Below are positions 41,947-49,242 of a stretch of DNA of 51,204 nt, in pieces (position 1 is the stretch's first letter; each line of letters begins with the position of its first letter). A model generated the notes under the pieces. It saw only the letters and a program-made list of their open reading frames with translations. It made no database searches and had not been told where the DNA came from. The translations under genes and the position numbers were made by a program. Source of the stretch: Acidimicrobiaceae bacterium (GTDB lineage: Bacteria; Actinomycetota; Acidimicrobiia; Acidimicrobiales; RAAP-2). The stretch is from positions 1 through 51,204 of the forward strand of contig CANGPS010000012.1 of assembly GCA_947456245.1 (NCBI GenBank), given 5' to 3'.

Positions 41947-43923
41947 GTGAGCGAGGCGCTGAGCTACGCCCTGCCCGGCATCCCCTTTGGCTGCACGTTC
42001 GCTCTGGTCGCCATCGGCCTGGTCCTGAGCTATCAGTCCACGGGGGTCTTCAACTTCGCCTTCGGCGCCCAGGCCTATGTGTCGGCGGTGGCCTATGCGG
42101 TGATGGTGCGCCACGGACTAGGGCGGGGCGTGGCCGGCGTCCTGGCGATCCTGGTGCTCTCCCCGCTGCTCGGGCTGGCGATCGACCGGCTGGTGTTCTC
42201 GCGCATCCCGACCGGCAACGATGCGGCCAAGACCATCGCCGCCCTGGGCCTGATGGTCGGTCTCCCGGCGGCCGTCACGATCCTCCTCGGCCCGGTGCAG
42301 GAGGCATCGCCGCCGAGCCTGCTCTTCGACGTCAACACGGTGGTGCTCCGAGTGGCGGGCACCCCGGTCGACGGCGTGCAGCTCGCCACGGTGGTCGTCA
42401 CGCTGCTCGTCGTGGTGGTCCTCACCGTGACCATGCGGACCACCCTGCTCGGCCTCGAGATGCGGGCGGCGGTGGAGAGCCCGAGGCTGCTGCGCCTCCA
42501 GGGGGTGAGCTCGCGACGGGTCACCTCCCTGGCCTGGATGGTGTCGTCTGCGCTCGCCGGCTTGGCGGGCGTGCTTCTCGCCCCTCGCTACGCCACGGTG
42601 TCCATCGACAACTACACGGTGCTGCTCGTCGCCGCCATCGCCGCGGCCGCCATCGCCAGCCTCGACTCCCTCGGCGTCGCCGCGCTGGCGTCGATCGGGA
42701 TCGGTGTCGTCATGGGCCTGACGACCGGCTACGCCCCCGCCGGGAGCGTCTGGTCGACGGGGCTGCTCTCGGCCATCCCGTTCTTCCTGCTGCTCGTGCT
42801 GCTTGCGGTGAACCCGAAGCTGCGCCGACTCGGGCAGAGCTCCGACCCCATGGCGGGGATCGATACGCCGCCGGTGCCGACCCTGGCGCCCGAGCGCTCG
42901 ATCGTCCTCGATCGGTCGCTGCGGGTGCTGGGCCCGCTCGTCTTGGTGGCGGGCATCGTCTCGGTGGTCACCTGGGTTCCGAGCAGCTGGGTCTTCGTGG
43001 TCACCGCAGGCCTCGGGCTCTCCCTGGTCTTCCTCTCGATCACCATGATCACCGGAGCGGCCGGGCAGGTGAGCCTGTGCCAGGCCACCTTCGCCGGAGT
43101 GGGCGCGTTCACCGCCGGTCAGCTGGCGACGAACTTCGGTGTGCCGGTCGTGCTCGCTGCCATCGCCGGAGCCGTGGTCGCCGCCGGCGCCGGCCTGGTG
43201 GCGGCGCTCCCGGCGCTGCGCCTGCGTGGACTCGCCCTGTCGCTCTCCACCCTGACCCTGGCGCTGCTCGCCGACGCCATCGCATTCCCCACAGCATGGA
43301 TCGGGGGACCGCCATCGGGCATCACCGTGCCTCGGCCCACGCTCGGTCCCATCAGCTTCGCCACCGACTCGACGCGCCCGTTCTTCATCCTTGTGCTCGG
43401 GATCGTCGTGGTGGCCGGCTTCTTCGTCCGCCGGCTGCTTCGTGGAACGACAGGCAGAGGGCTCGATGCCTGGCGTCAGAGCCCCGTGGCGTCGGCCGGC
43501 CTCGGGTACAGCCCCAACCGCACGAAGGTGGTGGTCTTCGCCCTCTCGGCAGCCGTGGCGGGACTCGGCGGCGGACTCTGGGGGTCGTTGCTCCAGGTGG
43601 TGAGCCCTGCGGACTTCACCTATGCCGACAGCCTGCTGTTCGTGGTGATCGTGGTGACTGTCGGGGTCCGCTCGGTCGCCGGGGCGGTCGAGGCCGGCGT
43701 CGGGTTCGCCCTGCTGACCCATCTCGCCGGCTACCTGCCGAACCGGTTCTCCCCGGCGAGCATGGTGGCGCTGCTCTTCTCGCTGGGGGCCTTCGCCTAC
43801 GCCGCCCACCCGGAGGGCGTTGTCGAGCAGCTCCGTCGGAAGGCGACGAGGATCGCCGACACGGTCCTGGCACGAGCCGTAGGACCCACTCGGGTTCCCG
43901 AGTCGCCCGAGGCCCTCGCGTGA
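41947..43923 (+). CDS. ABC transporter permease, LivH-LivM fusion
   Basis: One 658-residue protein carries both permease subunits of a branched-chain amino-acid-type importer. Residues about 1-290 are LivH (LSYALPGIPFGCTFALVAIG, GVFNFAFGAQAYVSA and a C-terminal coupling segment). Residues about 330-640 are LivM (FLSITMITGAAGQVSLCQATFAGVGAF cut here: TMITGAAGQVSLCQ; LRLRGLALSLSTLTLA, PNRTKVVVFALSA). About sixteen to eighteen helices in all. Fusions of these two are known in actinobacteria but uncommon. GTG start one nt after the binding-protein stop; stop overlaps livG. An ATG much farther upstream would lie inside the binding protein and is rejected. Confidence 0.9.
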   Translation: MSEALSYALPGIPFGCTFALVAIGLVLSYQSTGVFNFAFGAQAYVSAVAYAVMVRHGLGRGVAGVLAILVLSPLLGLAIDRLVFSRIPTGNDAAKTIAALGLMVGLPAAVTILLGPVQEASPPSLLFDVNTVVLRVAGTPVDGVQLATVVVTLLVVVVLTVTMRTTLLGLEMRAAVESPRLLRLQGVSSRRVTSLAWMVSSALAGLAGVLLAPRYATVSIDNYTVLLVAAIAAAAIASLDSLGVAALASIGIGVVMGLTTGYAPAGSVWSTGLLSAIPFFLLLVLLAVNPKLRRLGQSSDPMAGIDTPPVPTLAPERSIVLDRSLRVLGPLVLVAGIVSVVTWVPSSWVFVVTAGLGLSLVFLSITMITGAAGQVSLCQATFAGVGAFTAGQLATNFGVPVVLAAIAGAVVAAGAGLVAALPALRLRGLALSLSTLTLALLADAIAFPTAWIGGPPSGITVPRPTLGPISFATDSTRPFFILVLGIVVVAGFFVRRLLRGTTGRGLDAWRQSPVASAGLGYSPNRTKVVVFALSAAVAGLGGGLWGSLLQVVSPADFTYADSLLFVVIVVTVGVRSVAGAVEAGVGFALLTHLAGYLPNRFSPASMVALLFSLGAFAYAAHPEGVVEQLRRKATRIADTVLARAVGPTRVPESPEALA

Positions 43924-44675
43924 ACCGGCTCGAGGTCCTCGCCGTGACGAAGCGGTTCGGGGGGCTCGTGGCGGCCAGGGACGTGAGCTTCTCGGTGGGG
44001 CCGGGGGAGTGCGTCGGGCTGATCGGTCCCAACGGAGCCGGCAAGACCACCGTGTTCGGTGTGATCGCCGGGGAGATCGAGCCCTCGGCGGGTTCGGTGC
44101 ACCTCGAAGGGCGCCCCATCGACCGTCTGGCTGCCCATCGTCGGGCGCGCCTTGGTGTGGCGAGGACGTACCAGCGGCTCGAGGTGTTCCCAGACATGAC
44201 CGTGCTCGACCACCTGCTGGTCGCCCAGCTGGCGCATCGGGGCTCCACCGGGGTCGTTCGGGATCTGATCGGTCATGGTCGCCCAACGGCCACCGAGGTG
44301 GGCCGAGCCGACGAGGTGCTGGCGAGGCTGGGCATCGAGGACCAGCGCGACCGCGTGGTGGCCACGCTCAGCCTCGGAACCTGCCGGTTGGTGGAGATGG
44401 CGAGGGCGCTGGTCACCTCGCCGACGCTCCTGCTGGCGGACGAGCCGTCCTCCGGCCTCGACGCGGGGGAGAGCGACGCCATGGGTGCGCTCCTCGCCCG
44501 ACTTCGGGACGAGGGCCTCTCGATCGTGCTCGTCGAGCACGATCTCGAGCTCGTGGCGCGGACCTGCGACCGGGCGGTGGTGATGGACCTCGGGCAGGTG
44601 ATCGCGGATGGTCCGGTAGCGACGGTGCTGGCGGACGACGCGGTCCATGCGGCCTACCTCGGCGGTCGCCGGTGA
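43920..44675 (+). CDS. livG: ABC transporter ATP-binding protein, LivG type
   Basis: A 251-residue ATPase of the importer. Walker A GPNGAGKTTVFG, Q-loop near ARTYQRLEVFPDMTVLDHL (LivG hallmark), Walker B LLLADEPSSGLDAGESD, and H-loop VLVEHD. The ABC signature is unusual: LSLGTCRLVEMARAL, where most LivG proteins have LSYGQQR; the Gln of the signature is a Thr here. GTG start overlaps the permease stop by 4 nt, and its own stop overlaps livF the same way. Confidence 0.9.
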   Translation: MNRLEVLAVTKRFGGLVAARDVSFSVGPGECVGLIGPNGAGKTTVFGVIAGEIEPSAGSVHLEGRPIDRLAAHRRARLGVARTYQRLEVFPDMTVLDHLLVAQLAHRGSTGVVRDLIGHGRPTATEVGRADEVLARLGIEDQRDRVVATLSLGTCRLVEMARALVTSPTLLLADEPSSGLDAGESDAMGALLARLRDEGLSIVLVEHDLELVARTCDRAVVMDLGQVIADGPVATVLADDAVHAAYLGGRR

Positions 44676-45391
44676 CCGCGGCGCTCGAGCTCCAAGGCGT
44701 CGGGGCCTCCTACGGGCCGTTCCGAGCGCTGTTCGACGTCGACCTCGCGCTCGCCCCGGGCCGCACACTGGCGCTGCTCGGAGCCAACGGGGCGGGGAAG
44801 TCCACCATCGCCCGCGTCGTGTCGGGACTGGTTCCGGCGAGCACCGGCGTCCTGCGGATCGGCGGGGCTGACGCCACCCGATGGTCGACGGTGAGGATCC
44901 GCCGGGCTGGCGTGCTCCACGTTCCCGAGGGCCGGGGGATCTTCAGCTCGCTCAGCGTGGAGCAGAACCTCACCCTGGCGCTCGCCACCGAGTCGAGACG
45001 CCGGAGACGGGCGCTCATCGGAGAGGCCTTCGAGAGGTTCACCATCCTCGGCGAGCGTCGTGGCCAGCGGGCGGGAACCCTGTCCGGAGGCCAGCAGCGC
45101 CTCCTGTCGCTTGCGGCGGCACTGGTGGATCCACCCAACCTGTTGGTGGCCGACGAGATCTCGCTGGGCCTGGCGCCCGGTGTCCTCGATGAGGTCTACG
45201 CCGCCCTCGACGACCTGGCGGCGGCCGGGTCCGCACTTGTGCTGATCGAGCAGCAGACCGATCGCGCGTTGGGATTCGCCGACGATGCGGCCGTCCTCGT
45301 CCACGGCCGCATCGTGTTCAGCGGTCCCCCCGGCGAGGCGGCCCATGTGGCGGCGGATTCGATGTCCGTGACGCCTCCTGGCGGCACATGA
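44672..45391 (+). CDS. livF: ABC transporter ATP-binding protein, LivF type
   Basis: A 239-residue second ATPase. Walker A GANGAGKSTIARVVSG, the LivF hallmark VPEGRGIFSSLSVEQNL, a canonical signature LSGGQQRLLSLAAAL, Walker B LLVADEISLGLAPGV, and the H-loop region LVLIEQQ, where a Gln stands in place of the usual His as is common in LivF proteins. GTGA overlap with livG. Ends the operon; 37 nt separate it from the cyclase gene. Confidence 0.92.
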   Translation: MTAALELQGVGASYGPFRALFDVDLALAPGRTLALLGANGAGKSTIARVVSGLVPASTGVLRIGGADATRWSTVRIRRAGVLHVPEGRGIFSSLSVEQNLTLALATESRRRRRALIGEAFERFTILGERRGQRAGTLSGGQQRLLSLAAALVDPPNLLVADEISLGLAPGVLDEVYAALDDLAAAGSALVLIEQQTDRALGFADDAAVLVHGRIVFSGPPGEAAHVAADSMSVTPPGGT

Positions 45392-45428
45392 GCGCCAATC
45401 GAGGGCTTCGGCGTGGGATCATTGACCC

Positions 45429-46115
45429 ATGCGTGTCTACCGGTGCTTCGCCTTCGTCGATCTCTCCGGGTTCACCGCGCTGACCGACCACGAGGGCGAT
45501 GAGCGCGCCGTGGCGGTGCTGAGCCAGTTCCGCGCCATCCTCCGAGAGGTCTGCTCGCGACGGGGCGTCCGGATCGACAAGTGGCTCGGCGACGGCGCCA
45601 TGCTCGTCTCCGTGCAGCCCACGCCGCTCCTCGCCAGCCTCCTCGACTTCGAGCTGGCGATCAGCCGGTCCAACCTCCCGTTGCGGGTGCGCTGCGGCGC
45701 CGACGACGGTGAGGTCATCCTCCACGAGGGCGACGACTACATCGGCTCGGCGGTGAACACCGCTGCCCGGCTGTGCGACCTCGCCCCCGGCGGCACGGTG
45801 CTCGTCTCGCAGCACCTGGCGCAGGGTCGCCCCGAGTGGGCCTCGATCACGGGGGCTCGCGAGGAGGAGCTCAAGGGCTTCGACGACCCGATCGCGGTGG
45901 CCGAGCTGACGCTGGCCATGCTCGAGGGGTCGACGAGCGCGTGCCCGGTGTGCGGGGTCCCCCTCACCCTCAAGGTGGCGGACTCCACCGACAAGCTGGC
46001 TGACGGGACCGTGGCGCTCTTCTGCTCCGAGGGGTGCCGGGAGACATGGGACAAGCGGCCGAGGAGCATCACGGAGTTCCAGGGGAGCCTGCGCTCTCCG
46101 TTGATGGGAGCGTGA
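45429..46115 (+). CDS. Class III adenylate cyclase with C-terminal Cys4 (YHS/TRASH-like) domain
   Basis: A 228-residue soluble protein. Residues 1-165 are a class III nucleotidyl cyclase domain with every catalytic residue: metal-binding Asp11 (FVDLSGFT) and Asp55, ATP-selecting Lys51 (DKWLGDGAML) and Asp103, and transition-state Asn110 and Arg114 (VNTAARL). It should make cAMP. Residues 172-203 hold C-x2-C (CPVC) and C-x3-C (CSEGC), a zinc-ribbon or YHS/TRASH-like metal module not typical of cyclases. It may sense metal or redox state; this is inference. A membrane protein gene follows 7 nt after the stop. Confidence 0.85.
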   Translation: MRVYRCFAFVDLSGFTALTDHEGDERAVAVLSQFRAILREVCSRRGVRIDKWLGDGAMLVSVQPTPLLASLLDFELAISRSNLPLRVRCGADDGEVILHEGDDYIGSAVNTAARLCDLAPGGTVLVSQHLAQGRPEWASITGAREEELKGFDDPIAVAELTLAMLEGSTSACPVCGVPLTLKVADSTDKLADGTVALFCSEGCRETWDKRPRSITEFQGSLRSPLMGA

Positions 46116-46122
46116 TGTCGGC

Positions 46123-46815
46123 GTGAAGCTGAGCCTCAAGCAGGTCGTCGCCTCGGTCGCCGGAGCCACCATCGCTGCGCTGGCGCTGTCGTTCCTCGGC
46201 GTCGGCGGGACGATCATGGGCGTGGCGGTGGGCAGCGCCGCAGCCACCATCGTCTCTGCCCTCGCGTTCCACTCGCTCGAGCGCGGCCACGCCAAGGTGA
46301 GGGAGATCGTGGCGCCGCAGGCCGGAGCCCCGGCTCCCGGCGTTCCGCCGAGCCCCGAGCCGATCGCTGCCGCGCCCATCGCCCCGCCCGTCGTCGATCC
46401 GGTGTCGTCGCCCTGGAGCACCGGCGGACCGGCAATCTCGACGCCGCCCCCGGTGGTCACCCCGGTCGGTGGAGGCGGGCGGAGGTGGCCAACGCTGGCG
46501 GTCATCCTGCTCGTCTTCGCCCTGACGCTCGGCCTGCTGACCGGGCTCGAGCTGGCGCTGGGTCGCCCGATCTCGTCGGCACTGACGGGATCCACACCAC
46601 CGGCGGCCAAGACCTCGGTCGGCGACGTGATCCGACGGGGAGCGACCACGACCTCGACCACCACGCGTCCGACGACCACGACGTCGCACCCGACCACCAC
46701 GACCACGCGGCCGACCACCACGACCTCGGCCGCGCATCCGTCGACGACGTCGTCGACGACCACGTCGTCCACCACGTCCACCACAAGCTCGACCACGACA
46801 ACGTCGCAGCCCTAG
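46123..46815 (+). CDS. Membrane protein with Thr-rich extracytoplasmic tail
   Basis: A 230-residue protein of unknown function. Helix 1 covers about residues 8-50 (VVASVAGATIAALALSFLG onward, perhaps a hairpin), a cytoplasmic Pro/Ala-rich stretch follows, and helix 2 lies near 126-151 (LAVILLVFALTLGLLTG). The last ~55 residues are almost entirely Thr and Ser with Pro and His, a mucin-like tail expected outside the cell and open to O-glycosylation. GTG start 7 nt after the cyclase stop, so co-transcription is likely; the two may act together. The tail is encoded by repetitive ACC/ACG triplets. Confidence 0.75.
   Translation: MKLSLKQVVASVAGATIAALALSFLGVGGTIMGVAVGSAAATIVSALAFHSLERGHAKVREIVAPQAGAPAPGVPPSPEPIAAAPIAPPVVDPVSSPWSTGGPAISTPPPVVTPVGGGGRRWPTLAVILLVFALTLGLLTGLELALGRPISSALTGSTPPAAKTSVGDVIRRGATTTSTTTRPTTTTSHPTTTTTRPTTTTSAAHPSTTSSTTTSSTTSTTSSTTTTSQP
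46639..46812 (+). repeat. Low-complexity ACC/ACG triplet tract
   Basis: Codes for the Thr-rich tail of the protein above. Repeated triplets of this sort can vary in length between strains through slippage. Confidence 0.6.
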
Positions 46816-46819
46816 GCGG

Positions 46820-47638
46820 TCACCAGCCTCGGAACTCCGGGTCCCTGCGCTCGATGAAGGCGCTCACGCCCTCTCGCATGTCCTCGGTCGTGGTCACGAG
46901 CTCCTGGCCCCACGCCTCGTCGAGGAGGGCGGCGGAGCGGTCTGCGTCGAGAGCACGGTTCGTGATCGCCTTGGTGATGGCGATGGCCCGCGTCGGTGAC
47001 GTCGCCAGGCGCCCGGCCAGGGCGGCGACCTCTGTCATCAGCTGGTCTGCCGGCACGGTGCGGTTGACGAGGCCGATGCGCTCAGCTTCGGCGGCCGAGA
47101 CCTCGTCGCCGAGGAAGAACAGCTCTTTGGCCTTCTGGATCCCGACGAGCCGCGTGAGGAGCCACGCCCCGCCAGCGTCCGGGGCGATGCCTCGACGGAT
47201 GAAGACCTCGATGAACCGGGCGGTGTCGGCTGCGACCACGAGGTCACAGGCCAGCGCGAGGTGCATGCCGCCGCCGGCTGCGGTGCCGTTGATGGCTCCC
47301 ACGACCGGCTTCTCGCAGTCGAGCACGGCGCAGACCAGCTCCTGCCACCCTCGCTGGATGAGCCTGGCGGCCTCGCCCTGCGCACGATCGGGCGCGCCCT
47401 CGGGTCGAGGGCGGGGAGGCCGCTGGTTGCGCAGGTCGGCCCCGGTGCAGAACGCCCGATCGCCAGCCCCGGTGAGCACCACGCAGCGCACCGAGAGGTC
47501 GTCGGAGGCGTCACGCAGCCACTCGACGAGCTGCTCGCGCATGTCGGCGCTGAGGGCGTTGCTGGCCTCGGGCTTGGCGATGGTCAGCCAGAGGACCCCG
47601 TCGTCGAGGTGCCGTGTGACACCGATCTCGTCAGCCAC
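46820..47638 (-). CDS. Enoyl-CoA hydratase/isomerase family protein (PaaG-like)
   Basis: A 272-residue crotonase-fold enzyme. Acyl-CoA-binding and oxyanion segments: RAFCTGADLRN and INGTAAGGGMHLALACDL. At the position of the second catalytic Glu of true hydratases I read FIEVFIRRG, with Phe in place of that Glu, and the following loop is IAPDAGGAW, whose Asp matches PaaG-type isomerases. It is therefore more likely an isomerase or related CoA enzyme than a standard hydratase. GTG start with GAGGAG upstream. The gene is convergent with the Thr-rich protein gene. Confidence 0.88.
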   Translation of the reverse strand: MADEIGVTRHLDDGVLWLTIAKPEASNALSADMREQLVEWLRDASDDLSVRCVVLTGAGDRAFCTGADLRNQRPPRPRPEGAPDRAQGEAARLIQRGWQELVCAVLDCEKPVVGAINGTAAGGGMHLALACDLVVAADTARFIEVFIRRGIAPDAGGAWLLTRLVGIQKAKELFFLGDEVSAAEAERIGLVNRTVPADQLMTEVAALAGRLATSPTRAIAITKAITNRALDADRSAALLDEAWGQELVTTTEDMREGVSAFIERRDPEFRGW

Positions 47639-47668
47639 GCTGCACGCTCCTCATGGAAGATGGGGCGG

Positions 47669-47704
47669 CGCCCCTGGAGCGGAGATCCTCCGTCTCCAGG
47701 GGCG
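47669..47704 (-). terminator. Terminator after tRNA-His
   Basis: Two-part stem: 11 bp (47669-47679 with 47694-47704) and, inside it, 5 bp (CGGAG/CTCCG) around an ATC loop with one bulged T. It begins 12 nt after the tRNA-His CCA end, ahead of the crotonase gene on the same strand. No T tract. Confidence 0.65.
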
Positions 47705-47715
47705 GCACCGCCGCT

Positions 47716-47792
47716 TGGGGTGATCGACGGGGCTCGAACCCGCGACCTCCGGGGCCACATCCCGGCGCTCTGCCAGCTGAGCTACGACCACC
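47716..47792 (-). tRNA. tRNA-His (anticodon GTG)
   Basis: Cloverleaf on the minus strand: acceptor GTGGTCG pairs with CGATCAC (one G-U), anticodon loop ATGTGGC gives GTG, T arm GCGGGTTCGAGCCCCG. The extra 5' G (G-1) faces C73, the tRNA-His identity pair. CCA is encoded. Confidence 0.95.
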
Positions 47793-47863
47793 AAGGCGCT
47801 CAATACTGTCACAAACTGCCCGCCCTGCCGAATGCAGCCGACCTCGGCACCACCACGGCGCGG

Positions 47864-47869
47864 TAACGT
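47864..47869 (+). promoter_or_regulatory. Possible -10 element of tRNA-Arg (TAACGT)
   Basis: TAACGT lies 26 nt before the mature tRNA-Arg 5' end, which leaves a short leader containing a GGCGCC inverted repeat. Confidence 0.35.
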
Positions 47870-47895
47870 CGCTGCAGGCGCCTGTCGGCGCCGGC

Positions 47896-47972
47896 GCCCC
47901 TGTAGCTCAACTGGATAGAGCAGGTGGTTTCTACCCATCAGGTTGCGGGTTCGACTCCTGCCGGGGGCACCA
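47896..47972 (+). tRNA. tRNA-Arg (anticodon TCT)
   Basis: Acceptor GCCCCTG pairs with CGGGGGC (one G-U pair); D arm GCTC/GAGC; anticodon stem GGTGG/CCATC around TTTCTAC, giving TCT; T arm GCGGGTTCGACTCCTGC; discriminator A; CCA encoded. It is divergent from tRNA-His. Confidence 0.95.
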
Positions 47973-48000
47973 GCCGAACGTCGGTGACCTGCCGAGCTTG

Positions 48001-49053
48001 TCAGGTCTCGGCGACGAAGAAGCGAGCCGGGGAGTCCGCCTCGCGCCGGACTCGACCGCGGCTCTCGAGCAGGACGAGGTGGGCGAGCGTCTCGCCGTTT
48101 GCGGCGCGCTGCATGAACGAGGGGATCTCGGCGAAGGGCCGGGACCAGGTGAGCTCGAGCGTGAGGTCCCAGCAGCTGATCCCGGGCCGCGCCACCAGGG
48201 CCACCTCGATCTCGCGGCATCGCTCCTCGTGGTGGGCGATGAGCTGGTCGGTCCGGGCGCGCAGGCCTCGGAAGCGGTACTCGTGGGCGGGGAGGACCTC
48301 CTCGGGCTCGAGCAGTCCGATCTTCATGAGGGATTCGAGGTAGTCGCCCAGCGGGTTGGGGAACTGCTGGGAGTGGAACGAGATGTTCGGCGTGATCCGA
48401 GGCAGGACGTGGTCGCCGGACAGAAGCAGGCCGGCCGTCTGGTCCACGAGGCACAGGTGGCCAGGGGAGTGGCCCGGGGTCCAGATGGCGCGCAGGTCCC
48501 ACCCGCGCACGCCGATGGCATCGCCGTCCTCCACGGCCCGGTCCGGGAGGGCCATGTGGACGAGGCTCCGGATCTCGAGCGAGGCGGAGGCGAGGTCGGG
48601 GAGGCTCTCGGTGGGCACGCCCGAGACGCGGAGCAGCTCGGACATCCGGCTGACGAGGTCGTCGGTCTCGACGTAGCGCTCCTCGAGCATGGCGGTGTCG
48701 GCGGGATGGAGCCCGATCCACGCCCCGCTGGTCTCTCGGATGCGGCCAGCGAGCCCGTAGTGGTCCGGGTGGATGTGAGTCACCATGACGCCGGTGACGT
48801 CCGACATCGAGCCGCCGGCGATGGCGAGCCCGTCGTTGAGCGCCTGCCACGCGTCGTCGGTGTTCCAGCCGGCATCGACCAGCGTCACACCGTCGTCAGA
48901 CTCGAAGGCGTAGACGAGGACGTAGCGCAGGGGGTTGTTCGGGATGGGCACCGGGATTGACCAGAGGCCGGGCCGGACCTGCTCGACCGGCGGCAGCACC
49001 TTGGCGTCCCACGCAGCTCGCTGCTGGGTCCCGGTGACCTCGAATCCCTCCAC
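48001..49053 (-). CDS. MBL-fold metallo-hydrolase
   Basis: A 350-residue metallo-beta-lactamase-fold hydrolase with the metal motif THIHPDHYG (HxHxDH) and further ligands in TPGHSPGHLCLVD and LSGDHVL. A C-terminal helical extension (LRARTDQLIAHHEERCREIEVAL) is of the type found in LACTB2-like enzymes, which include nucleases and thioesterases. Substrate unknown. The GTG at 49053 is supported by TACCCT ending 6 nt upstream; reading back to 49173 would run through the tRNA-Pro gene and is rejected. Confidence 0.88.
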   Translation of the reverse strand: MEGFEVTGTQQRAAWDAKVLPPVEQVRPGLWSIPVPIPNNPLRYVLVYAFESDDGVTLVDAGWNTDDAWQALNDGLAIAGGSMSDVTGVMVTHIHPDHYGLAGRIRETSGAWIGLHPADTAMLEERYVETDDLVSRMSELLRVSGVPTESLPDLASASLEIRSLVHMALPDRAVEDGDAIGVRGWDLRAIWTPGHSPGHLCLVDQTAGLLLSGDHVLPRITPNISFHSQQFPNPLGDYLESLMKIGLLEPEEVLPAHEYRFRGLRARTDQLIAHHEERCREIEVALVARPGISCWDLTLELTWSRPFAEIPSFMQRAANGETLAHLVLLESRGRVRREADSPARFFVAET

Positions 49054-49059
49054 GGGCCG

Positions 49060-49065
49060 AGGGTA
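49060..49065 (-). promoter_or_regulatory. Leaderless -10 element (TACCCT)
   Basis: On the minus strand TACCCT ends 6 nt before the GTG at 49053. Just upstream, 49072-49080 and 49091-49099 form a 9-bp inverted repeat that may end the tRNA-Pro transcript. Confidence 0.5.
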
Positions 49066-49102
49066 TCGGTCGGTCGGTCGCAGAGCGAACCGACCGACCT
49101 CG

Positions 49103-49179
49103 TGGTCGGGAAGGCGGGATTTGAACCCGCGACCCCCGCGTCCCAAACGCGGTGCGCTGCCAGACTGCGCCACTTCCCG
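49103..49179 (-). tRNA. tRNA-Pro (anticodon TGG)
   Basis: Cloverleaf on the minus strand: acceptor CGGGAAG/CTTCCCG, anticodon stem CCGCG/CGCGG around TTTGGGA, giving TGG; T arm GCGGGTTCAAATCCCGC; discriminator A; CCA encoded. Confidence 0.96.
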
Positions 49180-49208
49180 TGGGTGCGACCCCGTGAGGCC
49201 GGCTCCTC

Positions 49209-49214
49209 AGGCTA
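49209..49214 (-). promoter_or_regulatory. -10 element of tRNA-Pro (TAGCCT)
   Basis: On the minus strand TAGCCT lies 29 nt before the mature tRNA, giving a ~22-nt 5' leader for RNase P to remove. Confidence 0.4.
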
Positions 49215-49242
49215 CCGAAGGATCGGGTGCCCTCCCGCCGAC

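Noticed and set aside
42118-44286. A 722-codon minus-strand frame
   Set aside because: Antisense to the fused permease and livG, with no recognisable domain.
45318-46796. A Val/Asp-rich minus-strand frame
   Set aside because: The Val/Asp repeats are the complement of the Thr-rich ACC/ACG tract; the rest is antisense to the cyclase.
46639-46812. Repeats resembling a CRISPR or satellite array
   Set aside because: The units are irregular ACC/ACG triplets in frame with a Thr-rich protein tail; there are no spacers. No CRISPR array, insertion sequence or att site was seen in the window.
49054-49173. A longer start for the MBL-fold hydrolase
   Set aside because: It would read through the tRNA-Pro gene. 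The GTG at 49053 with TACCCT upstream fits better.
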